Assembly (NCBI GenBank): GCA_035493495.1
Contig: DATJIG010000259.1
Span: 1-24,799, forward strand
Source: DATJIG01 sp035493495
Lineage (GTDB): Bacteria > Pseudomonadota > Alphaproteobacteria > SMXQ01
Length of the DNA stretch: 24,799 bases
Reading direction: 5' to 3'
Shown here: positions 7,354 through 14,257 of the stretch, piece after piece
How the letters are laid out: every line of letters begins with the position of its first letter
Position numbering within the stretch: position 1 is the stretch's first letter
Notes under the pieces: generated by a model
Told to the model about the DNA's origin: nothing
Seen by the model: only the letters and a program-made list of their open reading frames with translations
The model's database searches: none
Program-made: the position numbers and the translations under genes

Positions 7354-8075
7354 TGATGCCTCCAGTGTCTCCGTTTCCGGTCTACGTCGGCTTCGATCCC
7401 CGCGAATCCATCGCTTACGACGTCTGTCGTCACTCGATCCTGTCGCGCACGCGGGCCGACGTCGCCGTCGTGCCGCTCGTCCAGAACGAGCTGCGCGAGC
7501 GCAAGCTCTACTGGCGCACCGGCGATCCGCTCGCCTCGACCGAGTTCACCTACACGCGGTTCCTCGTTCCGGCACTCGCGGGCTATCAAGGATGGGCGCT
7601 TTACTGCGACTGCGATTTCCTCTGGCTCGCGGACATTGCGGACCTGTTCGCGCTCGCCGACGACCGTTATGCGGCGATGTGCGTGCACCACGACCATCGC
7701 CCGACCGAGGCGATGAAGATGGACGGGCGCGTCCAGACGCTGTACCCGCGCAAGAACTGGTCGAGCTTGATCCTGTGGAACTGCGCGCATCCGGCGAACG
7801 CGGCACTGACCCCGGACGTCGTGAACCGCGAGACCGGCGCGTTTCTGCACCGCTTCTCATGGCTCAAGGACAAGGAGATCGGGGCTGTCCCCGAGACCTG
7901 GAATTGGCTTGAGGGCTGGTCGGCCAGGCCGGCCAGCGGACCACCCAAGGTGGTGCACTACACCCGGGGCGGGCCGTGGTTCGACAAATGGGAGGACGTG
8001 GCGTTCGCCGACCTGTGGCTTGCCGAGGCGGCGCGATTGCACCATGGAACCCCGAAGGTGTCCGGCGAGCGATGA
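7353..8075 (+). CDS. DxD-type glycosyltransferase (GT8-like)
   Basis: 240 residues. The N-terminal YVGFDPRESIAYDV segment, the TEFTYTRFLVPAL segment and the metal-binding DCDFLW motif (Asp-Cys-Asp) resemble retaining, GT8-like transferases of bacteria that use a nucleotide sugar with a divalent metal. The C-terminal VVHYTRGGPWFDKW segment is where GT8-like enzymes carry a conserved His/Gly motif. No membrane segment is seen. The ATG at 7353 overlaps the preceding stop codon (TGATG), with GAAAGGG just upstream; GTG 7350 and ATG 7356 are alternatives. Coupling to the TPR-GT9 protein suggests both act on one glycan or protein acceptor, but donor and acceptor are unknown. It converges on the SDR gene across 55 bp in which I see no clear terminator. 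Confidence 0.8.
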   Translation: MMPPVSPFPVYVGFDPRESIAYDVCRHSILSRTRADVAVVPLVQNELRERKLYWRTGDPLASTEFTYTRFLVPALAGYQGWALYCDCDFLWLADIADLFALADDRYAAMCVHHDHRPTEAMKMDGRVQTLYPRKNWSSLILWNCAHPANAALTPDVVNRETGAFLHRFSWLKDKEIGAVPETWNWLEGWSARPASGPPKVVHYTRGGPWFDKWEDVAFADLWLAEAARLHHGTPKVSGER

Positions 8076-8130
8076 CGGCTGAGCGGTTCCGCGCGACCTC
8101 ACCGCGACAGGCTGCTCGGCCCTCTCGATG

Positions 8131-8910
8131 TCATCGGTAGACGATGCCGCCATCGATGAGCGGAGCCTGACCCGTCATGTAATCGGAGTCCGGACCCGCC
8201 AGGAATGATACGAAGGCGGCGACATCGTCCGGCGTCTCCGCCCGGCCGAGCGCGATGCCTTCGACGTACTTCTTGTAGGTTGCACCCACCGGCGCTCCGG
8301 TGAGCTCGGCGAACCGCCTGTCGATCTCCACCCACATGTCCGTGCCGACGATCCCCGGACAGTAGGCGTTGACGGTGATTCCGTCGCTCGCGTATTCCTT
8401 CGCCGCCGCCTGAGTCAGCGCCCGCACCGCGAACTTGGTCGCCGAGTAGAGGCCCAGCATCGCGAAGCCATCGTGTCCCGCAATCGAGGACGCGCTGATG
8501 ATCTTGCCCTTCTGTTTGCGCGCCTTGAATTTCTTGGCGGCGGCCTGAATGCCCCAGAGTACGCCCTCGACGTTGACTTTCAGGATCTTGTCGACTTCCT
8601 CGGGCGTGACGTCGGCGATCGGCTGGACCTGTGCGATGCCGGCATTGTTGACCATCACGTCGAACCCGCCGAGCGACTTCTCGGCGTGGTCGATCGCGGC
8701 ATAGACGTCATCGCGTTTCGTGACGTCGGCCTTGAACGTCGTTGCCTTCCGGCCCAGCGCTTTCACCTCGTCCGCCACCGCACCCGTCGTCCGGTCGTTG
8801 ACGTCCACGATCGCGATATCTGCGCCGTCCTTGGCCAGCCTGAGCGCGATTGCCCGGCCGATGCCCTGACCCGCGCCCGTGACAAGGGCCACCGCTCCAT
8901 CGAGGCTCAT
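8131..8910 (-). CDS. Short-chain dehydrogenase, acetoin (diacetyl) reductase / butanediol dehydrogenase-like
   Basis: 259 residues, typical classical SDR length. It has the NAD(P)-binding TGAGQGIG (11-18), NNAG (88-91), and catalytic Ser142, Tyr155 and Lys159 (YSATK). The order LGGFDVMVNNAGIA, VLWGIQAAAKKF, NAYCPGIVGTDMW and SDYMTGQAPLIDGG closely follows BudC-type acetoin reductases, which interconvert diacetyl, acetoin and 2,3-butanediol. Asp36 after the second beta strand suggests preference for NAD(H). SDRs change substrates readily, so the reaction is tentative; another secondary-alcohol dehydrogenase remains possible. The ATG at 8910 has GGAGAC upstream. It follows the catalase gene by only 36 bp on the same strand, so the two are likely co-transcribed. 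Confidence 0.88.
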   Translation of the reverse strand: MSLDGAVALVTGAGQGIGRAIALRLAKDGADIAIVDVNDRTTGAVADEVKALGRKATTFKADVTKRDDVYAAIDHAEKSLGGFDVMVNNAGIAQVQPIADVTPEEVDKILKVNVEGVLWGIQAAAKKFKARKQKGKIISASSIAGHDGFAMLGLYSATKFAVRALTQAAAKEYASDGITVNAYCPGIVGTDMWVEIDRRFAELTGAPVGATYKKYVEGIALGRAETPDDVAAFVSFLAGPDSDYMTGQAPLIDGGIVYR

Positions 8911-8946
8911 GATCGTCTCCGCGTCGGCTTGGTGCCTCAGGCGTGA

Positions 8947-10458
8947 TCAGCGCTCGCCCATCCCCTCGGCGGGTTGGGGAGCCTTGCCGGAGCGGACCTT
9001 TTCCTGAATGCGGCTGCCGACCTCGCCGTCGACGTTCGTCCAGTACTGGAACGCGTGGCTGAGCACGGGCTCGCGCACGCCGCCGAGAAGGCTGCCGGCG
9101 ACCTGATCGACGAGCTTGGCGCGCTGGCCGTCGTTGAACACCTCGCGCACCAGAATGCCCGGCTGGGTGAAATCGTCGTCGTTCGCGCGCGGCGTGTAGG
9201 CGCTGCGCACCATTTCGCCGTCGGCTTCCCAGCCGTCAGCGACGGGGCCGGTTGCGTCCGCCCACGGCCGGTCGCCGCTGTTGGGCGCGTAGACCGGCGC
9301 GTTGCCACTGTGGTGGTACGCCATCGGGCCGTCGAACATGTAGGTGTTGGGCTGCGTCTTGGGACGGTTGACGGGAAGCTGGTGGAAGTTGGCGCCGATC
9401 CGGTTTCGCTGCGCGTCGTTGTAGGCGAATGCGCGCCCGAGCAGCATCTTGTCGGGGGACAGGCCGATTCCGGGCACGGTATTGCCCGGCGAGAAAGCCG
9501 CCTGCTCGATCTCTGCGAAGAAGTTCTCCGGATTGCGGTTCAAGGTCATCGTTCCGACCTTGATGAGCGGATAATCCGCATGCGGCCACGTCTTGGTGAG
9601 GTCGAACGGATTGATGCGGTACGTCTTCGCGTCCGCGTAGGGCATGATCTGGACCGACAGGATCCAGCGCGGATGTTCGCCGCCGGCGATCGCCCGGAAC
9701 AGGTCGCGGCGATGAAAGTCGGCGTCGGCGCCGGCCATCGCCGAAGCCTCCTCGTTGGTGAAGAACTTCATGCCCTGCTGAGTGTGGAAGTGGTACTTGA
9801 CCCAGAATTTCTCGCCGGAGGCATTGATCCACATGTAGGTGTGGGAGCCGTAGCCGTTCATGTGACGCCACGTGCGCGGCAAGCCCCGCTCGCCCATCAG
9901 GTATGTGACCTGGTGCGCGCTCTCCGGATTGTTGGTCCAGAAGTCCCACTGCATGTGATTGTCGCGCAGGCCGGAGTCCGGCAGCCGCTTCTGGCTGCGG
10001 ATGAAGTGCGGAAACTTCATCGGATCGCGCACGAAGAAGATCGGCGTGTTGTTGCCGACTAGATCGTAGTTGCCCTCGTCGGTGTAGAACTTGAGGGAAA
10101 AGCCGCGCACGTCGCGCCATGTGTCGGGGCTGCCCTGCTCGCCGGCGACCGTCGAGAAGCGCGCCAGCATGTCGGTGGCCGCACCTTTCCGAAACAGCGC
10201 CGCGCGCGTGTAGGCGGAGACATCCTCGGTCGTCTCGAATACGCCGAACGCGCCTCCGCCCTTCGCGTGCGGCTGACGTTCGATCACCTTCTCACGGTTG
10301 AAGTGCGCTATCTGCTCGAGGAAGTGAACGTCATGCAGCAGGATGGGGCCGTCCGGGCCGATGGTGAGCGAGTTGAGATCGCTCGGTGCGGGTGCGCCGG
10401 CGCCGGTCGTCGATTCGGAGGTGGGCTGTTTGTTGCCGCTCACGCGCTGATCGGACAT
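8947..10458 (-). CDS. katA: Monofunctional haem catalase
   Basis: 503 residues, the small-subunit (clade 3 size) class. It decomposes hydrogen peroxide to water and oxygen. Visible active-site parts are distal His64 in RQPHAKG, Asn136/Asn137 in the VGNNTP segment, the PFDLTKTWPHADYPL core, and the proximal haem ligand Tyr346 in RAFAYNDAQRNRIG. No signal peptide is present, so it is cytosolic. The start at 10458 (MSDQRV) has GGGGAG six bases upstream. The open frame continues to ATG 10491, but that extension has no ribosome-binding site and would absorb the leader hairpin. It probably heads a two-gene unit with the SDR. I could not recognise an OxyR or other peroxide-responsive operator. The gene symbol is by family; katE/katA naming varies. 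Confidence 0.96.
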   Translation of the reverse strand: MSDQRVSGNKQPTSESTTGAGAPAPSDLNSLTIGPDGPILLHDVHFLEQIAHFNREKVIERQPHAKGGGAFGVFETTEDVSAYTRAALFRKGAATDMLARFSTVAGEQGSPDTWRDVRGFSLKFYTDEGNYDLVGNNTPIFFVRDPMKFPHFIRSQKRLPDSGLRDNHMQWDFWTNNPESAHQVTYLMGERGLPRTWRHMNGYGSHTYMWINASGEKFWVKYHFHTQQGMKFFTNEEASAMAGADADFHRRDLFRAIAGGEHPRWILSVQIMPYADAKTYRINPFDLTKTWPHADYPLIKVGTMTLNRNPENFFAEIEQAAFSPGNTVPGIGLSPDKMLLGRAFAYNDAQRNRIGANFHQLPVNRPKTQPNTYMFDGPMAYHHSGNAPVYAPNSGDRPWADATGPVADGWEADGEMVRSAYTPRANDDDFTQPGILVREVFNDGQRAKLVDQVAGSLLGGVREPVLSHAFQYWTNVDGEVGSRIQEKVRSGKAPQPAEGMGER

Positions 10459-10464
10459 GGAAAA

Positions 10465-10506
10465 CTCCCCTAGCCCGGCTGAAAGCGGCATCGTGGGGGA
10501 GCCGGG
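10465..10506 (-). promoter_or_regulatory. Catalase leader with alternative hairpins around the ribosome-binding site
   Basis: In the minus-strand leader, CCCGGCT (10500-10506) can pair with AGCCGGG (10474-10480) to form a 7-bp stem just upstream of the GGGGAG ribosome-binding site (10465-10470). The overlapping CTCCCC (10495-10500) is instead perfectly complementary to GGGGAG. The two pairings share a base and exclude each other, one leaving the site free and one covering it. This is a structural reading only. Confidence 0.3.
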
Positions 10507-10616
10507 TTCAACCGACGTTGTCCGGAAATTCAGGCGCGCGCGCGTGGCATCACGCTGCGCTTCAATGCTGCCAAAATGATACTTGTGGCGCTTTTGCGCG
10601 CGCAGCCGCGCACAGC

Positions 10617-10640
10617 AAAAAACCCTCCGGTTCCGGAGGG
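10617..10640 (-). terminator. Intrinsic terminator of tRNA-Pro
   Basis: On the minus strand an 8-bp perfect stem (10633-10640 with 10623-10630) with a 2-nt loop is followed by six T residues (10622-10617). It begins 20 bp after the tRNA 3' end and separates the tRNA from the catalase unit. Confidence 0.9.
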
Positions 10641-10659
10641 GTGATGGCCGGGATTTGGA

Positions 10660-10736
10660 TGGTCGGGGAGAGAGGATTCGAACCTCCGGCCCCTAGCTCC
10701 CGAAGCTAGTGCTCTACCAGGCTGAGCTACTCCCCG
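10660..10736 (-). tRNA. tRNA-Pro (anticodon CGG)
   Basis: 77 nt including an encoded CCA end. The acceptor stem CGGGGAG/CTCCCCG is perfect, the D-arm GCTC...GAGC is present, the anticodon stem is CTAGC/GCTAG with loop TTCGGGA giving anticodon CGG and G37 as usual in tRNA-Pro, and the T-arm GGAGG-TTCGAAT-CCTCT has one non-Watson-Crick end pair. The discriminator base is A. It reads codon CCG, which is abundant in this G+C-rich genome. A promoter and terminator flank it directly, so it is a single-gene transcript. Confidence 0.97.
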
Positions 10737-10747
10737 TGGCGGCGGCC

Positions 10748-10776
10748 CTTATAGACCGCCCGGGCGCGAATGACAA
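10748..10776 (-). promoter_or_regulatory. Promoter of tRNA-Pro with G+C-rich discriminator
   Basis: On the minus strand, TTGTCA (10771-10776) and TATAAG (10748-10753) are separated by exactly 17 nt. The interval between the -10 and the tRNA (GGCCGCCGCCA) is almost entirely G+C, as in stable-RNA promoters under stringent control. The predicted start is about five bases before the tRNA 5' end. Confidence 0.7.
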
Positions 10777-10856
10777 CGTGCGGAACGCGCAGGCCGGACC
10801 GGCGGACCGGGCGGGGCCGGAAGGCCCGGAAAGCAAGCCTTCGCCGAGGGCGGAGG

Positions 10857-11897
10857 CTAGTAGCTGCGCTGCAGGTTGAAGGCGATGGCGTCGAGCAGGG
10901 CCGTCTTTTCGGCCCCGTTGGGGAACATATCGAGCGAATCGCGGGCCAGGGCCGAATAGTGGCGGGCGCGGTCGACGGCGTCGCCAAGCGCGCCGTGGCC
11001 GTTAAGGAGGCCGATGGCGCGTTCAAGGTCGCCCGGCTCTTGCTCCAGGCGTTCGAGCGTCCGGCGCCAGAAGTCTTGCTCGTCCGCTGCACCGCGGCGG
11101 AACGCCAGCACGATCGGCAGCGTGATCTTGCCTTCGCGGAAGTCGTCACCGACGTTCTTGCCCATGGTCGAATCGCGCGAGGTGTAGTCGAGGACGTCGT
11201 CGACGAGCTGGAAGGCGATACCGAGGTTGAGACCGAAGGTCTCGAGCGCCTCCTCCTCGACCTTGGGACGTCCGGAGACCACGGCGCCGAGGCGGGTCGC
11301 CGCAGCGAACAGCTTCGCGGTCTTGGCCTTGATGACGTCGAGGTACTGGGTCTCCGACGTTTCAGTGTCGTTGGCGGTGGTGAGCTGCAGCACCTCGCCC
11401 TCGGCGATCACCGCGGAGGCCTCCGACAGGATCGCGAGCACGTCGAGCGAGCCGTCGGCCACCATCAACTGGAATGCGCGCGAGAACAGGAAGTCGCCGA
11501 CCAGCACGCTCGGCTTGTTGCCCCACACCGCATTGGCGGTGGCGAGCCCGCGCCGGAGATCGCTCGCGTCGACCACGTCGTCGTGGAGGAGAGTCGCGGT
11601 GTGGATGAACTCGACCGCTGCGGCGAGGCCAATGTGGCGTTCGCCGCGGTAACCGCACATCCGCGAACAGGCGATCAGGAGCATCGGCCGGAGCCGCTTG
11701 CCGCCGGCGGCGATGATGTGGCCGGCGAGCTCTGGAATCAGCGCCACCGGGCTGTGCATGTGACGGACGATGAGGGTGTTTACGGCCGACAGGTCGCCGG
11801 CGACGAGACGCTGCAAGCCCTCGAGCGTGGGCTGCGGCCCCTTGCCGCGCGCGCTGTCCATGTCGACCACTGAACCCACTGTCGGCACCCCGTGCAT
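10857..11897 (-). CDS. ispB: Long-chain polyprenyl diphosphate synthase (octaprenyl/decaprenyl type)
   Basis: 346 residues. It condenses isopentenyl diphosphate onto farnesyl/geranylgeranyl diphosphate to make the ubiquinone side chain. Motifs are GGKRLRP (65-71), the first Asp-rich motif DDVVD (106-110) and the second DDVLD (233-237). The residues 4 and 5 positions before the first motif are Thr and Ala, small side chains that allow a long product; E. coli IspB has the same HTATLLHDDVVD arrangement. Chain length (C40 or C50) cannot be fixed, and alphaproteobacteria often use C50 (ddsA). The start at ATG 11897 is favoured because a promoter points to transcription beginning near 11948. ATG 11942 and ATG 11861 are alternatives, none with a clear Shine-Dalgarno sequence. 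It is divergent from the DUF2007 gene. Confidence 0.94.
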   Translation of the reverse strand: MHGVPTVGSVVDMDSARGKGPQPTLEGLQRLVAGDLSAVNTLIVRHMHSPVALIPELAGHIIAAGGKRLRPMLLIACSRMCGYRGERHIGLAAAVEFIHTATLLHDDVVDASDLRRGLATANAVWGNKPSVLVGDFLFSRAFQLMVADGSLDVLAILSEASAVIAEGEVLQLTTANDTETSETQYLDVIKAKTAKLFAAATRLGAVVSGRPKVEEEALETFGLNLGIAFQLVDDVLDYTSRDSTMGKNVGDDFREGKITLPIVLAFRRGAADEQDFWRRTLERLEQEPGDLERAIGLLNGHGALGDAVDRARHYSALARDSLDMFPNGAEKTALLDAIAFNLQRSY

Positions 11898-11919
11898 CGT
11901 TGCGCCGGAGCGTTTCTTG

Positions 11920-11933
11920 ACGCCCCGGGGCGT
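11920..11933. repeat. 14-nt perfect palindrome in the prenyl synthase leader
   Basis: ACGCCCCGGGGCGT is self-complementary. It lies between the predicted transcription start (about 11948) and the start codon of the prenyl diphosphate synthase gene, in the 126-bp divergent region shared with the DUF2007 gene. It may be an operator or merely a G+C-rich coincidence. Confidence 0.4.
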
Positions 11934-11954
11934 TCCCCCCATGTTACGCGGGGG

Positions 11955-11983
11955 AGCATAGAGGCGGCGCCCCTGCCGGGCAA
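11955..11983 (-). promoter_or_regulatory. Candidate promoter of the prenyl diphosphate synthase gene
   Basis: On the minus strand, TTGCCC (11978-11983) and TATGCT (11955-11960) are exactly 17 nt apart. The predicted start near 11948 gives a leader of about 50 nt to ATG 11897 and leaves ATG 11942 almost without a leader. Confidence 0.45.
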
Positions 11984-12023
11984 GCAACCGGCACCCTGCG
12001 CGCCACGCCTCCGACCGACTTCT

Positions 12024-12236
12024 ATGAAAGACATCCTGCGCACCACAGATCCGGTTCTGCTCTCGTTTGCCGAGAGCATTCTCGCCGCCGAGGGCATCGC
12101 GACGGCGGTGTTCGACGCGCACGCCTCGATCGCCGACGGATCGATCGGCGCGATCCCTCGTCGCCTGATGGTGGCGGACGAGCACGAAGCCCGGGCGCGC
12201 GGCATCATCGAGGCAGCCATCGAGAGCCGCTCCTGA
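12024..12236 (+). CDS. DUF2007 family small protein
   Basis: 70 residues, close to the family's usual length. The LLRTTDPVLLSFAESILAAEGI start, the central D-x-H-A-S-I segment and the GSIGAIPRRLMVADEHEARA end match the DUF2007 ('putative signal transducing protein', PF09413) fold, whose biochemical role is not established. No signal peptide or membrane segment is present. The ATG at 12024 lacks a clear Shine-Dalgarno sequence but begins exactly where family members begin. Its stop overlaps the methyltransferase start (TGATG), so the two are translationally coupled, and a link to RNA modification is possible but unproven. Confidence 0.88.
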   Translation: MKDILRTTDPVLLSFAESILAAEGIATAVFDAHASIADGSIGAIPRRLMVADEHEARARGIIEAAIESRS

Positions 12237-13018
12237 TGGCGGCACTTCCGGACGAGGATCCGCTCAACATTCCCAGCGCGAGCGACGTGACCGACGATTC
12301 GCTGCTCGGCGGACGCGTGCATCTGCTGCAGCCCGAGGACGGCTATCGCGCGGCGATCGACCCGGTGTTTCTCGCCGCCGCGGTGCCGGTGCGCGCGGGC
12401 GAGAGCGTGCTCGACGTCGGCGCCGGAACCGGTGCCGCGTCGCTGTGCCTGGCCATGCGCGAGCCCGACTGCCGCATCTCCGGACTCGACGTCGAGCCGA
12501 CGACTGTGCGACTCGCCAACGAGAACGTGCGGCGCAACGGCGTCGCCAACCGCGTCAACATCATGATCGGCGACGTGACCCGGCCGCCGATCCGCCTCGC
12601 GCCCGGCACCTTCGACCACGCCATGGCCAACCCGCCGTACCTCGAGGCGGAGAAGGCGACGCCGCCGGCCAACGGCGGCCGCGCCACCGCGCACGTCGAG
12701 GGGACGGCGGATCTCGCGACCTGGATCCGGTTCGCACTGGCGATGGTGCGAGCCAAGGGCACGTTCACCCTGATCCATCGCGCCGATCGGCTCGATCATG
12801 TGCTGGCGGAGTTGCATGGTCGCGCCGGCGGCATCGTCGTGTTCCCCCTGTGGCCGGACTCGAGCGCCAAGCCCGCCAAACGCGTGCTGGTGCGGGCGGT
12901 CAAGGGCTCGGCGCAGCCGATGCGGCTCGCCGCCGGTCTCGTCCTTCATGAAACCGGCGGCCGCTACACCGCGGCCGCCGAGGCGGTGCTGCGCCACGCG
13001 CATCCGCTGGAGCTGTAG
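12236..13018 (+). CDS. tRNA1(Val) adenine-N6-methyltransferase-like protein (TrmN6/YfiC family)
   Basis: 260 residues. It is a Rossmann-fold SAM-dependent methyltransferase with motif I VLDVGAGTG (58-66), an acidic residue at the end of beta strand 2 (Asp85, in GLDVEP), and the amino-methylating NPPY motif (132-135). The order LLQPEDGYRAAIDPVFLAA before motif I is typical of the YfiC/TrmN6 group, which methylates adenine 37 of tRNA1(Val) in E. coli. A different RNA or protein target is possible in this lineage. It begins at the ATG overlapping the DUF2007 stop and is followed after 6 bp by the small zinc-ribbon gene. Confidence 0.88.
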   Translation: MAALPDEDPLNIPSASDVTDDSLLGGRVHLLQPEDGYRAAIDPVFLAAAVPVRAGESVLDVGAGTGAASLCLAMREPDCRISGLDVEPTTVRLANENVRRNGVANRVNIMIGDVTRPPIRLAPGTFDHAMANPPYLEAEKATPPANGGRATAHVEGTADLATWIRFALAMVRAKGTFTLIHRADRLDHVLAELHGRAGGIVVFPLWPDSSAKPAKRVLVRAVKGSAQPMRLAAGLVLHETGGRYTAAAEAVLRHAHPLEL

Positions 13019-13024
13019 CGCGGT

Positions 13025-13279
13025 ATGTTGGGTCTGTCGTTCGGTAAAATCGTTCTTCTCGTCCTGCTCGCGCTCGCGGTGTGGACGTACTTCCGCTATC
13101 GCGCGCGCGTGCGCCTGATCCGCGAGGCCTTTCGCGAGATGCAGCGCCAGGCGGAGCAGCAGGCCCGCCAGTCCGGTCCGCGGGAGCCGGTGAGCCTCAG
13201 GGAATGCCCCGTGTGCGGCGCCTACATCGCCGCCGACGCCGCACCATGCGGCCGCCCGGAGTGCCCGCAGCGGCGTTGA
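13025..13279 (+). CDS. Small membrane-anchored zinc-ribbon protein
   Basis: 84 residues. One hydrophobic segment (about residues 8-23) is followed by a basic and Gln-rich helix (RYRARVRLIREAF and on) and a C-terminal CPVC...CGRPEC pattern that could bind one zinc ion. The layout resembles PP0621-type small proteins of proteobacteria, whose role is unknown. The anchor suggests the ribbon faces the cytosol, since positive charges follow the membrane segment. It starts 6 bp after the methyltransferase stop, so it is likely translated from the same transcript. A 93-bp gap separates it from glyQ. Confidence 0.75.
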   Translation: MLGLSFGKIVLLVLLALAVWTYFRYRARVRLIREAFREMQRQAEQQARQSGPREPVSLRECPVCGAYIAADAAPCGRPECPQRR

Positions 13280-13372
13280 CCCGGTCAGACGCCCTGCCTT
13301 AAGGTGCGCGCGCGTCGGGATACCCCCACGCCCGCGGTTCCCTGCGAACAAGTTCCCCACGAAATTCCTCGG

Positions 13373-14257
13373 ATGGCGTCGACCCTTTCCTTTCAGGATC
13401 TGATTCTGCGGCTGCAGACGTTCTGGGCCCGGAAGGGGTGTGTCATCCTCCAGCCCTACGACATGGAGGTCGGCGCCGGCACGTTCCATCCGGCGACGAC
13501 GCTGCGCGCGCTCGGGCCCGAGCCGTGGAAAGCGGCCTACGTCCAGCCGTCGCGTCGCCCCAAGGACGGCCGTTACGGCGAGAACCCGAACCGGTTGCAG
13601 CACTACTACCAGTTCCAGGTCATTCTGAAGCCGTCGCCCGCCGACTCGCAGGAGCTCTACCTTCAGAGCCTGAAGGAACTCGGCATCGATCCGCGCCACC
13701 ACGACATCCGCTTCGTCGAGGACGACTGGGAGAGCCCGACGCTGGGCGCCTGGGGACTCGGCTGGGAGGTGTGGTGCGACGGCATGGAGGTGACGCAGTT
13801 CACCTACTTCCAGCAGGTCGGCGGCATCGAGTGCGATCCGGTGGCGGTCGAGCTCACCTACGGCCTCGAGCGCCTCGCCATGTACGTGCAGGGGGTCGAG
13901 AACGTCTACGATCTCGACTTCAACGGCGCCGGCGTGAAGTACGGCGACATCTTCAAGCAGTCGGAGATCGAGTATTCGGCGCACAACTTCGAGTACGCCG
14001 ACACCGCGATGCTGTTCCGTCACTTCGAGGACGCGGAGAAGGAATGCAAGGCGCTCCTTGAGCGCAAGCTGCCGCTGCCGGCCTACGACCAGTGCATCAA
14101 GGCGAGCCATCGCTTCAACCTTCTCGACGCGCGCGGCGTGATCTCGGTTGCCGAGCGCCAGGCCTACATCGGCCGCGTGCGTACGCTCGCCAAGGCGTGC
14201 TGCGAGGGCTGGCTCGCGTCGCGCTCCAAGGTCGCGGCCGGGGGGAGCAAGGCCTGA
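13373..14257 (+). CDS. glyQ: Glycyl-tRNA synthetase alpha subunit
   Basis: 294 residues, the catalytic class II subunit of the bacterial alpha2-beta2 glycyl-tRNA synthetase, which charges tRNA-Gly with glycine in the cytosol. The sequence is highly typical: FWARKGCVILQPYDMEVGAG near the start, TTLRALGPEPWKAAYVQPSR, then GRYGENPNRLQHYYQFQVI, and later WEVWCDGMEVTQFTYFQQVG with the ATP-site ELTYGLERLAMY segment. The start at 13373 (MASTLSFQDL) matches family starts; the longer open frame upstream is not conserved-looking. No strong Shine-Dalgarno sequence is visible. The stop codon overlaps the glyS start by one base. Confidence 0.98.
   Translation: MASTLSFQDLILRLQTFWARKGCVILQPYDMEVGAGTFHPATTLRALGPEPWKAAYVQPSRRPKDGRYGENPNRLQHYYQFQVILKPSPADSQELYLQSLKELGIDPRHHDIRFVEDDWESPTLGAWGLGWEVWCDGMEVTQFTYFQQVGGIECDPVAVELTYGLERLAMYVQGVENVYDLDFNGAGVKYGDIFKQSEIEYSAHNFEYADTAMLFRHFEDAEKECKALLERKLPLPAYDQCIKASHRFNLLDARGVISVAERQAYIGRVRTLAKACCEGWLASRSKVAAGGSKA

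Noticed and set aside
10459..10491. In-frame 11-codon extension of catalase to ATG 10491
   Set aside because: No ribosome-binding site precedes 10491, and the extension would consist of the leader hairpin and the good GGGGAG site used by ATG 10458.
10545..10558. Possible sigma-54 element (TGGCAT...TGCGC)
   Set aside because: The spacing between the GG and GC cores is one base short of the required distance, and it points away from the catalase gene.
11780..14110. 776-codon open frame on the minus strand
   Set aside because: It lies over the start of the prenyl synthase gene and antisense to DUF2007, the methyltransferase, the zinc-ribbon gene and glyQ. Its composition is Arg/His/Ala-rich and no family motif is visible; it is a by-product of high G+C.
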